In this document: piece after piece, positions 1-10,549 of the stretch
Layout of the letters: every line of letters begins with the position of its first letter
Position numbering within the stretch: the stretch's first letter is position 1
DNA from: an uncultured Candidatus Actinomarina sp.
GTDB lineage: Bacteria; Actinomycetota; Acidimicrobiia; Actinomarinales; Actinomarinaceae
NCBI GenBank assembly: GCA_902595195.1
Contig: CACJPC010000006.1
Span: 1-49,868, forward strand
Direction of reading: 5' to 3'
DNA length: 49,868 nt
The notes under the pieces: model-generated
Told to the model about the DNA's origin: nothing
What the model saw: the letters and a program-made list of their open reading frames with translations, nothing else
The model's database searches: none
Position numbers and translations under genes: made by a program

Positions 1-1095
1 TCTTTAAGCAATAAATGTTATGAGATTACAGATCAAGAATTTAACTTAAACTCTCCAAAACAACTTTCTGAAATATTTTATAATGAAATGAATTTTCCAG
101 TTCTTAAAAAAACACCTAAAGGAGCGCCGTCTACAGATGCTTCAGTTTTAGAGGAATTATCAAAAGAACATGACTTACCAAAATACATTTTAAAATATAG
201 AGAATTAGAAAAAATAAGATCAACATATGTTGATGGTTTAATTCCGGAAGTAACTAAACATAATAAAATCCACACTCACTTCAATTTATTTGGAACAGCA
301 ACAGGAAGATTGTCATCAGAAAAACCAAACTTACAAAATATTCCTAACAAGACAGATTTGGGTCAAAAAATAAGAGATTTCTTTATAAGTAAACCTAATT
401 TTTCATTTATTATTGCTGATTATTCTCAAATAGAGTTGAGGGTTCTTGCTCATTTGAGTCAAGATTCTACAATGATTGAAATATTGAAAAATAAAAAATC
501 AGATATACATTCTGAAACTGCTTCTCGAATATTTAATGTACCAATAGGAGATGTTACTTCAGACATGAGAAGAAAAGCAAAAGAAGTAAATTTTGGCTTA
601 ATTTACGGAATGGAAGCTTTTGGACTTTCGAAAAGTTTAGATATAGAACAAAAAGAAGCTTCACAATTAATTGAATCTTATTTTTCTCAATTTCCTGAGA
701 TTAAAGGGTTTTTAGATAATATAGTCTTAAAAGCAACAAAAGACTCATTTACAGAAACTCTAATTGGTAGAAAAAGATATATTCGTGAACTAAATTCATC
801 AAATTTTCAAGTTAAAGCTGCAGGAAAAAGAATTGCTATGAATGCACCAATTCAGGGTACTGCTGCAGATATCATGAAAATTGCGATGATCAAAGTTTTG
901 CATAAAATAAAAGAATTAGACCAAACACAATTACTTTTACAAATACATGACGAAATCATTATTGAAACCAAGAATTCATTAAGTTCCAAAGTAGAAAAAA
1001 CTATTATTTCTGAGATGGAAAAAGCTATGAAATTAGACGTTCCTTTATTTGTAAATACTAAAGTTTCTGGATCACTTGCAAATTTTAATAATTAG
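1..1095 (+). CDS. polA: DNA polymerase I, C-terminal polymerase domain (5' end outside window)
   Basis: Family A DNA polymerase, which fills gaps in excision repair and Okazaki fragment processing. The frame is open from base 1, so the gene begins upstream; the first internal ATG (88) is not the start because family sequence continues before it. Visible are motif A DYSQIELR (about residue 140 of the fragment), motif B/O-helix RRKAKEVNFGLIYGM (about 190) with the Arg, Lys, Phe and Tyr that bind dNTP, and motif C QIHDEI (about 314). All palm and fingers residues are intact. The 5'-nuclease and 3'-5' exonuclease regions are outside the window. Its place just before rpsA and the uvr genes is the common actinobacterial order. 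Confidence 0.97.
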   Translation, partial: SLSNKCYEITDQEFNLNSPKQLSEIFYNEMNFPVLKKTPKGAPSTDASVLEELSKEHDLPKYILKYRELEKIRSTYVDGLIPEVTKHNKIHTHFNLFGTATGRLSSEKPNLQNIPNKTDLGQKIRDFFISKPNFSFIIADYSQIELRVLAHLSQDSTMIEILKNKKSDIHSETASRIFNVPIGDVTSDMRRKAKEVNFGLIYGMEAFGLSKSLDIEQKEASQLIESYFSQFPEIKGFLDNIVLKATKDSFTETLIGRKRYIRELNSSNFQVKAAGKRIAMNAPIQGTAADIMKIAMIKVLHKIKELDQTQLLLQIHDEIIIETKNSLSSKVEKTIISEMEKAMKLDVPLFVNTKVSGSLANFNN

Positions 1096-1160
1096 TTTGT
1101 AAAAAACTCAGATATGTTATTCTTATTGACGCAACACTATGATTGGAAAAAACTTAAATA

Positions 1161-2429
1161 ATGGTAAATAATAGCGATGAGGCGTCAGTGCCCTCCAACG
1201 TAGTCTCTCTTCCAGATGATATAAAACCTGAGGATTTTCCAGAGCTTCTAGAGCAAACTTTAGTATCTTTCAACGATGGTGATGTTATTGAAGGGACGAT
1301 TGTAAGAGTTGACAGAAATGAAGTTATGGTAGATGTTGGTTATAAGTCAGAAGGCGTTATTCCATCAAGAGAACTTTCTGTTAGAAAAGGTGTCAATCCC
1401 AAAGAAATAGTAAATGAAGGCGACAAAATCCAAGCTTTAGTTTTAGATAAAGAAGATGATGAAGGAAGACTCATTCTTTCCGTCAAAAGAGCAGTCTATG
1501 AAAAAGCGTGGGGTGACATTCAAGAAATATCAGATAATAAGAAATCTATAAAAGGTACAGTAATTGAATCAGTCAAAGGCGGTCTCATCGTAGATATTGG
1601 TGTAAGAGGTTTTTTGCCAGCTTCATTGATTGACGTTAGAAGAGTTAAAGAGCTTTCTTCATATATCGGTGAAGAAATAGAAGCGAAAATTCTAGAACTT
1701 GACAGACAAAGAAACAATATTGTTTTATCCAGAAAAGCTCACCTAGAAGAAGAAATGTCAGAAGAAAGACAAGGGTTTTTAGATGATCTTCAGGTTGGTG
1801 ACATTAAAGAAGGTAAAATTTCATCAATCGTAAGCTTCGGCGCTTTTGTTGATATTGGTGGTATGGACGGTTTAGTTCACGTTTCAGAATTGTCTTGGAG
1901 GCATGTCGAAAACCCAAATGAGATTGTTAAAGTTGGAGACTCTGTCACAATAAAAGTTTTAGAGATTGATAATGATAAAGAAAGAATATCTTTATCAATA
2001 AAGCAAGTCAAAGAAGATCCTTGGCTAGATTTTGAATTACATTACAAAGAAGGTGATGTAGTAGAAGGTGAAGTTACTAAAGTAGTACCTTTTGGCGCAT
2101 TTGTAACTATTGGAAAAGGTGTTGAAGGATTAGTTCACGTATCTGAAATTTCAAGTGAAAAAGTTGACTCCCCAGAACTTGCTCTAGCACTTGGTCAAAA
2201 AGTTCAAATAAAAATTACCGAATTAGATATTGAAAAGAGGCGAGTAAATTTATCAATTAAGCAGGCAGATCCAAACTGGAAAGAAGTAGAATCAGATAAA
2301 AATACTCCAAAAACACATTCAAGCGCAACCGAAGAACCAGCACCTAAGAGACAAACAGTTGAAGGCGTTGATGAATCTTTAGAAAATATCCTTCAAGAAC
2401 TTAAAGAAAGAGGAATAGGAAACTCTTAA
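1161..2429 (+). CDS. rpsA: 30S ribosomal protein S1
   Basis: Binds mRNA on the 30S subunit and helps initiation. The 422 aa contain four S1 (OB-fold) repeats at about residues 37-107, 127-192, 212-281 and 298-369; repeats 3 and 4 carry the classic FGAFV and GLVHVSE signatures. Four repeats is the usual actinobacterial form, against six in E. coli, and the C-terminal tail is short and charged. The ATG at 1161 is preceded by the purine run GGAAAAAA and, 17 nt upstream, by TATGAT (1138-1143), a possible -10 element. It therefore looks like a leadered gene with a leader of about 11 nt, unlike many neighbours. Confidence 0.97.
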   Translation: MVNNSDEASVPSNVVSLPDDIKPEDFPELLEQTLVSFNDGDVIEGTIVRVDRNEVMVDVGYKSEGVIPSRELSVRKGVNPKEIVNEGDKIQALVLDKEDDEGRLILSVKRAVYEKAWGDIQEISDNKKSIKGTVIESVKGGLIVDIGVRGFLPASLIDVRRVKELSSYIGEEIEAKILELDRQRNNIVLSRKAHLEEEMSEERQGFLDDLQVGDIKEGKISSIVSFGAFVDIGGMDGLVHVSELSWRHVENPNEIVKVGDSVTIKVLEIDNDKERISLSIKQVKEDPWLDFELHYKEGDVVEGEVTKVVPFGAFVTIGKGVEGLVHVSEISSEKVDSPELALALGQKVQIKITELDIEKRRVNLSIKQADPNWKEVESDKNTPKTHSSATEEPAPKRQTVEGVDESLENILQELKERGIGNS

Positions 2430-2448
2430 TTTTATTTTTTTTTATGCT

Positions 2449-2454
2449 TAATCT
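2449..2454 (+). promoter_or_regulatory. Predicted -10 element of coaE (leaderless)
   Basis: TAATCT lies exactly 6 nt before the coaE ATG (2461), so transcription would start at or next to the start codon. No Shine-Dalgarno sequence is visible. TTAATT at 2426-2431 could serve as a weak -35. The prediction rests on spacing shared with other genes in this window. Confidence 0.5.
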
Positions 2455-2460
2455 TTAAGT

Positions 2461-3018
2461 ATGGCAAAAAAAGTAATAATCGTTACTGGTCCAATTGGCA
2501 GTGGAAAAAGTACCGCTATAGAACACATAAGTAACAAAGGTTATCCTACCTTAGACCTTGATAAAATTTCGAATGAAATAATCAACTCAAAAGAGTCAAT
2601 AAAATTTTTAGATAATAATTTTCCTGGTGTTATTAAAAACAAAAAATTAGACAAGGCGTCCCTTGCAGATATTGTTTTTAGTGACAATGAAAAATTAAAA
2701 ATATTAGAAGATTACCTTCATCCAAAAATTCTAATTGAATTCCAACAACAAGCTTCAAAAGTTGATGGGACATTATTTGTTGAAGTATCAGCTCCAAAAA
2801 ATATACACAAAGATTTTGAATGTTTGGTAATTAGCACTCCTGAAACAGTAAGAATAGAAAGATTACTAGATAGAGGCATGAAATTAAATGATATTAAGAA
2901 TAGAATTCACACACAAAAAAATGAAGATTGGTGGAATAGTTTAGGTCATGTTATTTTAAACAATTCACATTCCTCTTTAGAACAAGAAATTGACAAATTT
3001 ATAAATGAAAAAATTTGA
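2461..3018 (+). CDS. coaE: Dephospho-CoA kinase
   Basis: Last step of coenzyme A synthesis: ATP-dependent phosphorylation of the 3'-hydroxyl of dephospho-CoA. The 185 aa (family about 200) contain the P-loop GPIGSGKST at residues 10-18, the LDLDKISNEI segment after it, the DYLHPKI motif typical of CoaE, and a basic RIERLLDRG lid region near residue 140. The bifunctional C-terminal GrpB-like extension found in some actinobacteria is absent. The stop overlaps uvrB by 14 nt, so the two are probably translationally coupled. rpsA-coaE-uvrB is a conserved actinobacterial order. Confidence 0.93.
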   Translation: MAKKVIIVTGPIGSGKSTAIEHISNKGYPTLDLDKISNEIINSKESIKFLDNNFPGVIKNKKLDKASLADIVFSDNEKLKILEDYLHPKILIEFQQQASKVDGTLFVEVSAPKNIHKDFECLVISTPETVRIERLLDRGMKLNDIKNRIHTQKNEDWWNSLGHVILNNSHSSLEQEIDKFINEKI

Positions 3019-5002
3019 AGTAATTTCTGAATTTTCTCCTAAAGGTGATCAGCCTAATGCAATAAAAAAACTTAAAAATGGAATTTCTGGTGGAAAAACT
3101 TTTCAGACCTTAAAAGGTATTACAGGTTCAGGTAAGTCAGCAACAATTGCTTGGTTGATTGAACAGACCCAACTTCCATCACTAGTGCTAGCACCTAACA
3201 AAGCTCTTGCTGCTCAATTAGCAAATGAGTTTAAACAATTTTTTCCGAATAATAGAGTTGAGTATTTTGTTTCTTACTATGACTATTACCAACCTGAAGC
3301 CTATGTGCCACGCTCAGACACTTTTATTGAGAAAGATGCAACTATTAATGAAGAGATCGATAGATTAAGACATTCAGCAACTAGTGCACTTTTGTTACGT
3401 GATGATGTAATTGTTGTCTCATCTGTTTCATGTATTTATGGACTAGGTTCCCCGATTGAATATAAAAATAAGCTAATACCAATAATAAAGGGTGAGGATT
3501 TTGATATTGAAGAATTGTTAATCAAATTAGTTAAACAACAATATATTAGAAATGATCTAGTAGTCGACAGAGGAAATTTCAGGCTAAAAGGTGATACGTT
3601 AGATATATTTCCAGTTTACGAAGAGACTATATTTAGAATCGAATTTTTTGGTGATGAAATTGAAAACATATCAAGAATTGACCCAATAACTGGTGAAATA
3701 ATTGAAAAACTCACCGAACTAGCAATTTTACCCGCATCTCATTATGTAATTTCTGATGAGTCTAGAAAAAATGCATTGAAAGAAATTGAGAATGATATGG
3801 TGACTCAAGTTGCAAAGTTTAAATCTGAAAATAAACTATTGGAGGCTCAAAGGATAGAGCAAAGAACAAAATACGATCTTGAAATGCTCACTGAACTCGG
3901 CGTTTGTTCTGGAATTGAAAACTATTCAAGATATTTCGATGGAAGAAATCCAGGTGAACCACCTTATACTTTACTTGATTTTTTCCCTGATGATTTTTTA
4001 ATGGTTGTTGATGAAAGCCATATAGCAATACCACAAATTCGTGGGCAGTACGAAGGTGATAAATCAAGAAAATCTACTTTAGTCGATTACGGTTTTAGGT
4101 TGCCTTCTGCTCTTGACAATAGACCACTTAAATTTGATGAATGGAAAGATAGAGTAAATAAAGCAGTACTGGTTTCTGCGACACCAGGAAAATGGGAAAA
4201 TGAAAATTCTGAAAATTTCATTGAGCAAGTAATAAGACCAACTGGCTTATTAGATCCTAAAGTAAAAATTAAATCTACAAACAATCAGATACAAGACCTT
4301 TTAGAAGAGATAAATTCTGTAATTGAAAATGGCAACAGAGTTCTTGTAACAACATTGACAAAAAAAATGAGTGAAGCCTTAAGTGATTATTTAATTAATG
4401 CTGGCGTTAAAACAAGGTATCTTCATTCGGATATAGACACCTTGGAAAGAATAGAAATACTTAGAGATTTGAGAAAAGGAGATTTTGACGTATTAGTCGG
4501 TATTAATTTATTAAGGGAGGGCCTGGACTTACCAGAAGTCCAATTAGTTGCAATACTCGATGCAGATAAAGAAGGTTTTTTGAGATCCGAAACTAGCTTA
4601 ATTCAAACTATTGGAAGAGCTGCTAGGAATGAAGATGGTTATGTAATAATGTATGCCGATAAAATTACTGATTCAATGAGCAATGCAATCGGAGAAACAG
4701 AAAGAAGAAGAAACCTGCAAAAAAATCATAATATGAAAAACAATATTACCCCTAAGACCATACAAAAAGAAATAACAGACATTTTGGAAATAGTTGAAAA
4801 AAATAGAGGGAAGACAGATAAGCGTTTAAACAGATCCTCTATGAATATAGCAGATGCTTCAAAAAGTGATTTAATAAAATTGTCAAAAACTATTGAAAAA
4901 GAAATGAAATCTGCTGCTGATTTCTTAGAGTTTGAACTTGCTGCTAGATTAAGAGACGAATTAAAAGAATTAAAAAAAGAAATTCAAGAGTTATCAGAAT
5001 GA
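3005..5002 (+). CDS. uvrB: Excinuclease ABC subunit B
   Basis: Damage-verifying helicase-like subunit of nucleotide excision repair, loaded by UvrA and then binding UvrC. At 665 aa it is full length. Walker A GITGSGKS is at 38-45, the damage-probing beta-hairpin [10 protein letters not shown] at 91-100, the DESH Walker B near 336, helicase motif VI GRAARN near 540, and a C-terminal UVR domain (about 620-660) that pairs with UvrC. The usual GKT of the P-loop reads GKS, a conservative change. The start lies inside coaE and the end overlaps uvrA by 4 nt (ATGA), forming a tight uvrB-uvrA-uvrC operon. Confidence 0.98.
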   Translation: MKKFEVISEFSPKGDQPNAIKKLKNGISGGKTFQTLKGITGSGKSATIAWLIEQTQLPSLVLAPNKALAAQLANEFKQFFPNNRVEYFVSYYDYYQPEAYVPRSDTFIEKDATINEEIDRLRHSATSALLLRDDVIVVSSVSCIYGLGSPIEYKNKLIPIIKGEDFDIEELLIKLVKQQYIRNDLVVDRGNFRLKGDTLDIFPVYEETIFRIEFFGDEIENISRIDPITGEIIEKLTELAILPASHYVISDESRKNALKEIENDMVTQVAKFKSENKLLEAQRIEQRTKYDLEMLTELGVCSGIENYSRYFDGRNPGEPPYTLLDFFPDDFLMVVDESHIAIPQIRGQYEGDKSRKSTLVDYGFRLPSALDNRPLKFDEWKDRVNKAVLVSATPGKWENENSENFIEQVIRPTGLLDPKVKIKSTNNQIQDLLEEINSVIENGNRVLVTTLTKKMSEALSDYLINAGVKTRYLHSDIDTLERIEILRDLRKGDFDVLVGINLLREGLDLPEVQLVAILDADKEGFLRSETSLIQTIGRAARNEDGYVIMYADKITDSMSNAIGETERRRNLQKNHNMKNNITPKTIQKEITDILEIVEKNRGKTDKRLNRSSMNIADASKSDLIKLSKTIEKEMKSAADFLEFELAARLRDELKELKKEIQELSE

Positions 5003-7812
5003 AAGAAGATATTTTAAAAGTAAGAGGTGCTCGAGAACACAATTTAAAAAATATTTCGGTAGACATTCCAAAAAATAAACTTGTTGTAATTACTGGATTG
5101 TCTGGTTCAGGAAAATCTTCGTTGGCGTTTGATACTATTTATGCAGAGGGTCAAAGACGTTATGTTGAGAGTTTATCTGCATATGCAAGACAATTTTTGG
5201 GTCAAATGGAAAAACCAAATGTTGAAAGTATCGATGGCCTTTCGCCAGCAATTGCTATAGATCAAAAAACTTCTTCTAGAAGCCCCAGATCTACTGTGGG
5301 AACGGTTACTGAGGTTCATGACTATTTAAGATTGTTGTGGGCCCGAATTGGAGTGAGTTATTGTCCTCAATGTAATAATAAAATTGAAAAACAATCTGTA
5401 AATTTTATAGTGAATCAAATTATGGAGTTTGGAGAAGACTCTAGTATTGATATTCTTGCACCAGTTGTTAAATCAAGAAAAGGAGAATTTGAAACACTAT
5501 TTAAAGATTTACAATCACAAGGATTTTCAAGAGTCCTAGTCGATGGTGAGATAATAAGATTAGATGAGGCTAAAAGACTTGATAGGTACTTCAATCATGA
5601 TATTTCGGTAATTATAGATAGAATTAAATTAAAAAAAACACCTGGTAGAAGGTTGCCTCAATCAGTCGAAACAGCACTAGATTTAACTTCTGGTTTAGTT
5701 GATATAAGTTTTGAAAATAAGATTTATTCATTTAGTCAAAATTTAGGATGTATTAAATGTGGATTATCTTTTGATAAACTTGAACCAAGAGATTTTTCAT
5801 TCAATTCACCTTTTGGAGCATGCGAATCATGTAATGGCCTCGGTGTTAGTTATGAGATAGATGAGCAATTATTAATTAAAAATACCGATTTATCAATAAA
5901 TGAAAATGTATTCCCAGACATGTCTACTAGAAAATATTTCAGAGCTCAAATCCATGGTGTCTGTGAACATTTTGAAATCCCAACTGACCAACCTTACAAG
6001 AATTTGACTAGGAAACAAAAAGACATACTTCTTCATGGTTCAAATGGAGTGAGTACTGTTATACGATATATAAATAGATTCGGAAACTCAAGAGTTTGGC
6101 ATAAGCCATACAGAGGTATTATTCCTACATTCAAAAAAAATTACGAAGAAACAAATTCTGAAGCAGCCAGAGATTACTATAAACAATTTATGAGAGAGCT
6201 TCACTGTTCTATTTGTGATGGTGAAAGACTAAATCCGAGATCTCGATTGGTAAAAGTTAAGAACTATACATTAGGACAATTAAACAATTTGTCTATTTCT
6301 GAATCAGTTAAAGTTTTTAAAACCCTTAAATTAACTGGTAATGATAAAGAAATTGCAGAGCCAATTTTAAGAGAAATAAGTGAAAGGTTGACTTTTCTTA
6401 ATGAGGTCGGTTTGAGTTATTTACAACTAAGCAGAGGAGCTGCTACTTTATCAGGAGGTGAAGCACAAAGAATTAGACTTGCAACACAAATTGGGTCAGG
6501 TCTTACAGGTGTTCTATATGTATTAGATGAGCCTTCTATAGGATTACACCAATCTGATAATAAAAAATTAATTGAGACTTTACTTAGGTTAAGAGATTTA
6601 GGCAATACCGTCTTAGTTGTGGAGCATGATGAAGAAACAATGAAATCATCTGACCACCTTATTGACATAGGATGGGGGGCAGGTGAACAAGGTGGTGAAA
6701 TAGTAGCTGAAGGTAACTGGAAAAAGGTATCTGGAAATTTAAAATCAGTCACTGGACAGTACTTGTCTGGAAAACAAAAGGTTCCTTATCCAAGTGTAAG
6801 AAGAAAAAGTAATGGTGCAAAAATAACTGTTAGGGGAGCCAAAGAAAATAATTTAAAAGACATAACTGTCGATTTCCCCTTGGGTCAATTTATTTCTATA
6901 ACTGGCGTTTCTGGAAGTGGTAAATCAACTTTAATAACTGATATTTTATCAAAATCAATCCAGAATGAGTTTTCAAAAAATCTTATTATTCCTGGTCTTC
7001 ATAAAAGTATTTCTGGTTTAGAAAATATTGACAAATTAATTGAGATTGATCAGTCACCTATAGGAAGAACACCTAGGTCGAATCCAGCAACATATTCAAA
7101 CGTTTTTGACCAAATCAGAAATTTATATTCATTAACAGAAGAATCAAAAATTCGAGGTTACAAACCAGGAAGATTTTCGTTCAATGTTCCAGGTGGAAGA
7201 TGTGAATATTGTAAGGGTGATGGAAATATTAAAGTTGAAATGTATTTTTTACCAGATATATACGTAATTTGTGAAGATTGTGAGGGTACTAGATACAACT
7301 CTGAAACACTATCTATTAGATGGAAGGGATATAGCATTTCTGACATTCTAGATTCAACAGTGGAGAGTGCTTTAAATATTTTTGAAAATCAACCTTCAAT
7401 TCATCGGATTATTAAAACATTAGATGATGTAGGGCTCTCATATATAAAGCTTGGTCAACCAGCCACCACACTTTCAGGAGGAGAAGCTCAGAGAGTAAAA
7501 CTAGCTAAGGAGCTAAGTAAAAGATCAACAGGCAAAACTGTTTACATTTTAGATGAACCAACTACAGGACTTCATTTTGCAGATGTTCAAAAGTTGTTAG
7601 AAGTTTTACATTTGTTAGTGGATAAAGGCAATACAGTAATAGTTATAGAACACAATCTAGATGTAATAAAAAATTCAGACTGGGTTATTGATCTTGGACC
7701 TGAAGGTGGTGAAAAAGGGGGAAGAATAGTTGCTGAAGGTACACCTGAAAACATATCAAATATTAAAAGCTCTTTAACCGGAAAGCATTTAAAGGAAATT
7801 CTAAATGGATAA
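4999..7812 (+). CDS. uvrA: Excinuclease ABC subunit A
   Basis: ABC-type ATPase that recognises bulky DNA lesions and loads UvrB. 937 aa, the normal length. The first ATPase half has Walker A GLSGSGKS (about 32-39) and signature [12 protein letters not shown] (about 484); the second has GVSGSGKST (about 636) and [12 protein letters not shown] (about 824). The zinc-binding Cys pairs are all present: CPQC near 122, CIKC and CESC in the 250-280 region, and CEYC with CEDC near 735-760. It overlaps uvrB by ATGA and uvrC by 8 nt. Confidence 0.98.
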   Translation: MKEDILKVRGAREHNLKNISVDIPKNKLVVITGLSGSGKSSLAFDTIYAEGQRRYVESLSAYARQFLGQMEKPNVESIDGLSPAIAIDQKTSSRSPRSTVGTVTEVHDYLRLLWARIGVSYCPQCNNKIEKQSVNFIVNQIMEFGEDSSIDILAPVVKSRKGEFETLFKDLQSQGFSRVLVDGEIIRLDEAKRLDRYFNHDISVIIDRIKLKKTPGRRLPQSVETALDLTSGLVDISFENKIYSFSQNLGCIKCGLSFDKLEPRDFSFNSPFGACESCNGLGVSYEIDEQLLIKNTDLSINENVFPDMSTRKYFRAQIHGVCEHFEIPTDQPYKNLTRKQKDILLHGSNGVSTVIRYINRFGNSRVWHKPYRGIIPTFKKNYEETNSEAARDYYKQFMRELHCSICDGERLNPRSRLVKVKNYTLGQLNNLSISESVKVFKTLKLTGNDKEIAEPILREISERLTFLNEVGLSYLQLSRGAATLSGGEAQRIRLATQIGSGLTGVLYVLDEPSIGLHQSDNKKLIETLLRLRDLGNTVLVVEHDEETMKSSDHLIDIGWGAGEQGGEIVAEGNWKKVSGNLKSVTGQYLSGKQKVPYPSVRRKSNGAKITVRGAKENNLKDITVDFPLGQFISITGVSGSGKSTLITDILSKSIQNEFSKNLIIPGLHKSISGLENIDKLIEIDQSPIGRTPRSNPATYSNVFDQIRNLYSLTEESKIRGYKPGRFSFNVPGGRCEYCKGDGNIKVEMYFLPDIYVICEDCEGTRYNSETLSIRWKGYSISDILDSTVESALNIFENQPSIHRIIKTLDDVGLSYIKLGQPATTLSGGEAQRVKLAKELSKRSTGKTVYILDEPTTGLHFADVQKLLEVLHLLVDKGNTVIVIEHNLDVIKNSDWVIDLGPEGGEKGGRIVAEGTPENISNIKSSLTGKHLKEILNG

Positions 7813-9619
7813 GTTAGATACTAAAGAAATTCCTGAAAAGCCCGGAATCTATATTTTTAAGGATAAGTTTGAAGAACCGCTTTATGTTGGAAAAGCTAAA
7901 AATTTACGAAAAAGAGTACCTTCATATTTCGGGCAAAACACATCATGGAAAGTAAAAAGATTAATTAATGAAGCTTTCTCAATATCGTTTGTAGTTTCTC
8001 AAAATGAAGCGAATGCACTATTAGCTGAATACTCATTTATTCAAGAATTCAAACCAAAATACAATATTCAATTTAAAGATGACAAATCTTATCCTTATAT
8101 CACAATCACTAGTGATGAATGGCCAAGAGTTTTAGTTTCAAGGAATATAAATAATAAAAATATTAATTTTGGACCATTTCCATTTATTGGAGCTGCAAAG
8201 AGATCATTAGATCATTTAATCAATATATTCCCGGTCAGGACATGTAATGATACTACGTTCAAAAATCATCAAAAGATGGGAAAGCCATGTCTTTTGTATG
8301 AAATTGAAAAATGTTCTGGTCCTTGTGTAAGTAAAGTTACCAAAACTGAATATGATGTAATGCTAAATAATTTAAAAGAATTTTATAAAGGAAATTCTGA
8401 CCATTATATAAACGATAAAACACTTGAGATGAAAAGCCTTTCAGACTCTCAAAAATATGAAGAAGCTCAAAAAATTAAAAATATTATAAAGCACTTAGAG
8501 AACGCAAGAATTAATCAAACACTTATGACATCTAATGAAAAAAATGTTGATGTAATAGGTATAGATATTGGTAAATATGATGTAGTAATAACTTGCTTAC
8601 TAATTAGAAATGGAAGAATTACAGGAGAAGTGAAAAGGTCATTCGAACCAATTAATGTTGACGAAGTAGAAAATTATTTACCACAAATTATTATTAATTT
8701 GTTTGAAGAAAATAGCCCATCAAATGAAATATTGATCAGTCATGAATTTCCACTTAAAGAAACAATTCAAAAACAATTATCAGATAGATGGAATAAAAAT
8801 ATTAAATTGTTAAATCCTAAAAGAGGCTGGAAAAAAGATTTATTAGAGACTGCATTAGGTGACGCAAAAGAACTTAGAAGAGTTTCAGATTTAAAAAGAA
8901 GAACAGATTTAGAATTTAGAGCATTATCTTTGGAGCAACTAAAAAATAAATTAAACCTAAAAAACATACCTTACAGAATTGAAGCATATGATATTTCCAA
9001 TCTAGGTGATAAATACAGAGTTGGTTCTATGGTTGTCATGGAAGATGGATTAACAAAGCCATCAATGTATAGAAAGTTTCACATACGTTCTTTCAAGGGT
9101 CAAGATGATTTTAGATCCATAGAAGAAGTCTTGTTTCGCAGATTGAAAAGATTAAATTCTGAAAAAGAAGAAGATCAAAGTTTTAGAAGAACTCCTGACT
9201 TGATTTTAATCGATGGTGGTAAAGGGCAACTTTCTAAAGCTAAAAGTGTTATAGATTACTTTGAAATGAACATTGATGTAATTGGTTTGGCAAAGAAAGA
9301 AGAAGAAATATTTATACCTTTTACTAAAGAATCTGTACTTTTGAATAAAAATTCTGAAGCTTTGTTTGTTTTACAAAATATTAGAGACGAAGCACACAGG
9401 TTTGCCATTAAAGAAAATAGACGATTGCGTATAAAAGATTTAGATTTAGATAATACTTTAAATATTAAAGGCGTTTCAAAATCATCTATTTTAGATTTAA
9501 TTAAAAATTTAAAAACTTTAAATAAACTTTCCAATGCGTCTCTTAATGAATTAGAAAAAATTATTAGCAAGAATGAAGCAAAAAAAGTATATGATTACTT
9601 CAATCATCCAGAAATATAG
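7805..9619 (+). CDS. uvrC: Excinuclease ABC subunit C
   Basis: Makes both incisions around a lesion bound by UvrB. 604 aa. Domains in order: GIY-YIG nuclease (about 12-60, PGIYIF then LYVGKAKNLRKRV) for the 3' cut; a UVR motif (about 205-235) that contacts UvrB; an RNase H-like nuclease with the YDISN, LIDGGKGQL and DEAHRFAI blocks for the 5' cut; and a reduced helix-hairpin-helix region (about 555-600). The start overlaps the uvrA stop by 8 nt. All three uvr genes being contiguous is tighter than in mycobacteria, where other genes separate them. Confidence 0.97.
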   Translation: MDKLDTKEIPEKPGIYIFKDKFEEPLYVGKAKNLRKRVPSYFGQNTSWKVKRLINEAFSISFVVSQNEANALLAEYSFIQEFKPKYNIQFKDDKSYPYITITSDEWPRVLVSRNINNKNINFGPFPFIGAAKRSLDHLINIFPVRTCNDTTFKNHQKMGKPCLLYEIEKCSGPCVSKVTKTEYDVMLNNLKEFYKGNSDHYINDKTLEMKSLSDSQKYEEAQKIKNIIKHLENARINQTLMTSNEKNVDVIGIDIGKYDVVITCLLIRNGRITGEVKRSFEPINVDEVENYLPQIIINLFEENSPSNEILISHEFPLKETIQKQLSDRWNKNIKLLNPKRGWKKDLLETALGDAKELRRVSDLKRRTDLEFRALSLEQLKNKLNLKNIPYRIEAYDISNLGDKYRVGSMVVMEDGLTKPSMYRKFHIRSFKGQDDFRSIEEVLFRRLKRLNSEKEEDQSFRRTPDLILIDGGKGQLSKAKSVIDYFEMNIDVIGLAKKEEEIFIPFTKESVLLNKNSEALFVLQNIRDEAHRFAIKENRRLRIKDLDLDNTLNIKGVSKSSILDLIKNLKTLNKLSNASLNELEKIISKNEAKKVYDYFNHPEI

Positions 9620-9677
9620 CTTACAATTATTTATTCCAATCTAAATTATTCACAACTATCATATACCTGAGGTAAAA

Positions 9678-10544
9678 ATGGCAACAAAAAGACCGGAAGT
9701 ATTATTACTAGTCGGAATGTCTGGAGCTGGTAGATCAGCAAGTTCTAATGTTTTTGAAGATTTGGGATATTATGTTATTGAGAATCTTCCAGCAGAACTA
9801 GTAGAGTCTGTAGTTCAATCAAATGATGTCACTGAAACAAATAAACAGCTAGTACTTACTATTGACGCAAAAGATAGTTCAGCCCAAAAACAGTTAAAAG
9901 TCAGTTTAGATAAATTAAGTCAATCAGGAGTTTTAACAAGAATTATATTTCTAGATGCAAGTAATGAAACATTAATTGAAAGATATGAGGAAAATAGAAG
10001 GCCACACCCTATGGGGATGGAATCTATTTCACAATCCGTAAAATCTGAAAGAGAACTATTGAAGCCTATAAGAGAATTAGCAGATCAAGTAATTGATACT
10101 ACTGATATGAATGTTCATGAGTTGAGGAAGAGAATTATAGAAGGTTTTCAGGGTGAAGCTTCAAGTCAAGATCTGAAAATATCAGTCACTTCATTTGGTT
10201 TTAAGAATGGTACACCTAGAGACGCAGATATAGTATTTGATGTTAGGTTTTTACCCAATCCTCACTGGAGAGAAGAACTTAGAGCTTCAACTGGCCAGTC
10301 ACCAATGGTAAGAAATTATGTTTTATCATTTGAAGATGCACAAATCTTTTTAGAGAAAATAAAGGATATGGTTGAATTTCTACTTCCTCGATTTATTTCT
10401 GAAGGTAAATCATATGTTGGTATTGCGATTGGCTGCACCGGTGGCAAACATCGGAGCGTAGTTATGGCAGAAGAAGTATCAAAATGGTTAAAATCGGAAA
10501 ATAATGATGCTGTTGTTTTACATAGGGACATGAAAGAAGCATAA
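9678..10544 (+). CDS. rapZ: RapZ/YvcJ-family nucleotide-binding protein
   Basis: P-loop protein related to E. coli RapZ (an RNase E adaptor for small RNAs) and Bacillus YvcJ; its role in actinobacteria is less clear. 288 aa with Walker A GMSGAGRS near residues 13-20 and the C-terminal RapZ domain ending in the conserved GCTGGKHRSV block near 255. The ATG follows GAGG at 9669-9672, one of the clearest Shine-Dalgarno sites in the window. TATCAT at 9657-9662 is a possible -10. In most actinobacteria this gene is followed by yvcK and whiA; here pgk starts 5 nt later. Confidence 0.93.
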   Translation: MATKRPEVLLLVGMSGAGRSASSNVFEDLGYYVIENLPAELVESVVQSNDVTETNKQLVLTIDAKDSSAQKQLKVSLDKLSQSGVLTRIIFLDASNETLIERYEENRRPHPMGMESISQSVKSERELLKPIRELADQVIDTTDMNVHELRKRIIEGFQGEASSQDLKISVTSFGFKNGTPRDADIVFDVRFLPNPHWREELRASTGQSPMVRNYVLSFEDAQIFLEKIKDMVEFLLPRFISEGKSYVGIAIGCTGGKHRSVVMAEEVSKWLKSENNDAVVLHRDMKEA

Positions 10545-10549
10545 AATCT

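Noticed and set aside
88-90. ATG at 88 as the start of a short DNA polymerase gene
   Set aside because: The frame is open to base 1 and the upstream residues match polymerase I, so the gene is simply cut by the window edge.
1115-1154. PafBC-type promoter before rpsA (TTGACG followed by TATGAT)
   Set aside because: The distance between the two elements is only 6 bp and the motif differs from the mycobacterial consensus, so it cannot be supported.
6417-6752. Reverse-strand open frame of 111 codons
   Set aside because: Antisense to the first ATPase signature region of uvrA; frame openness follows from uvrA codon use.
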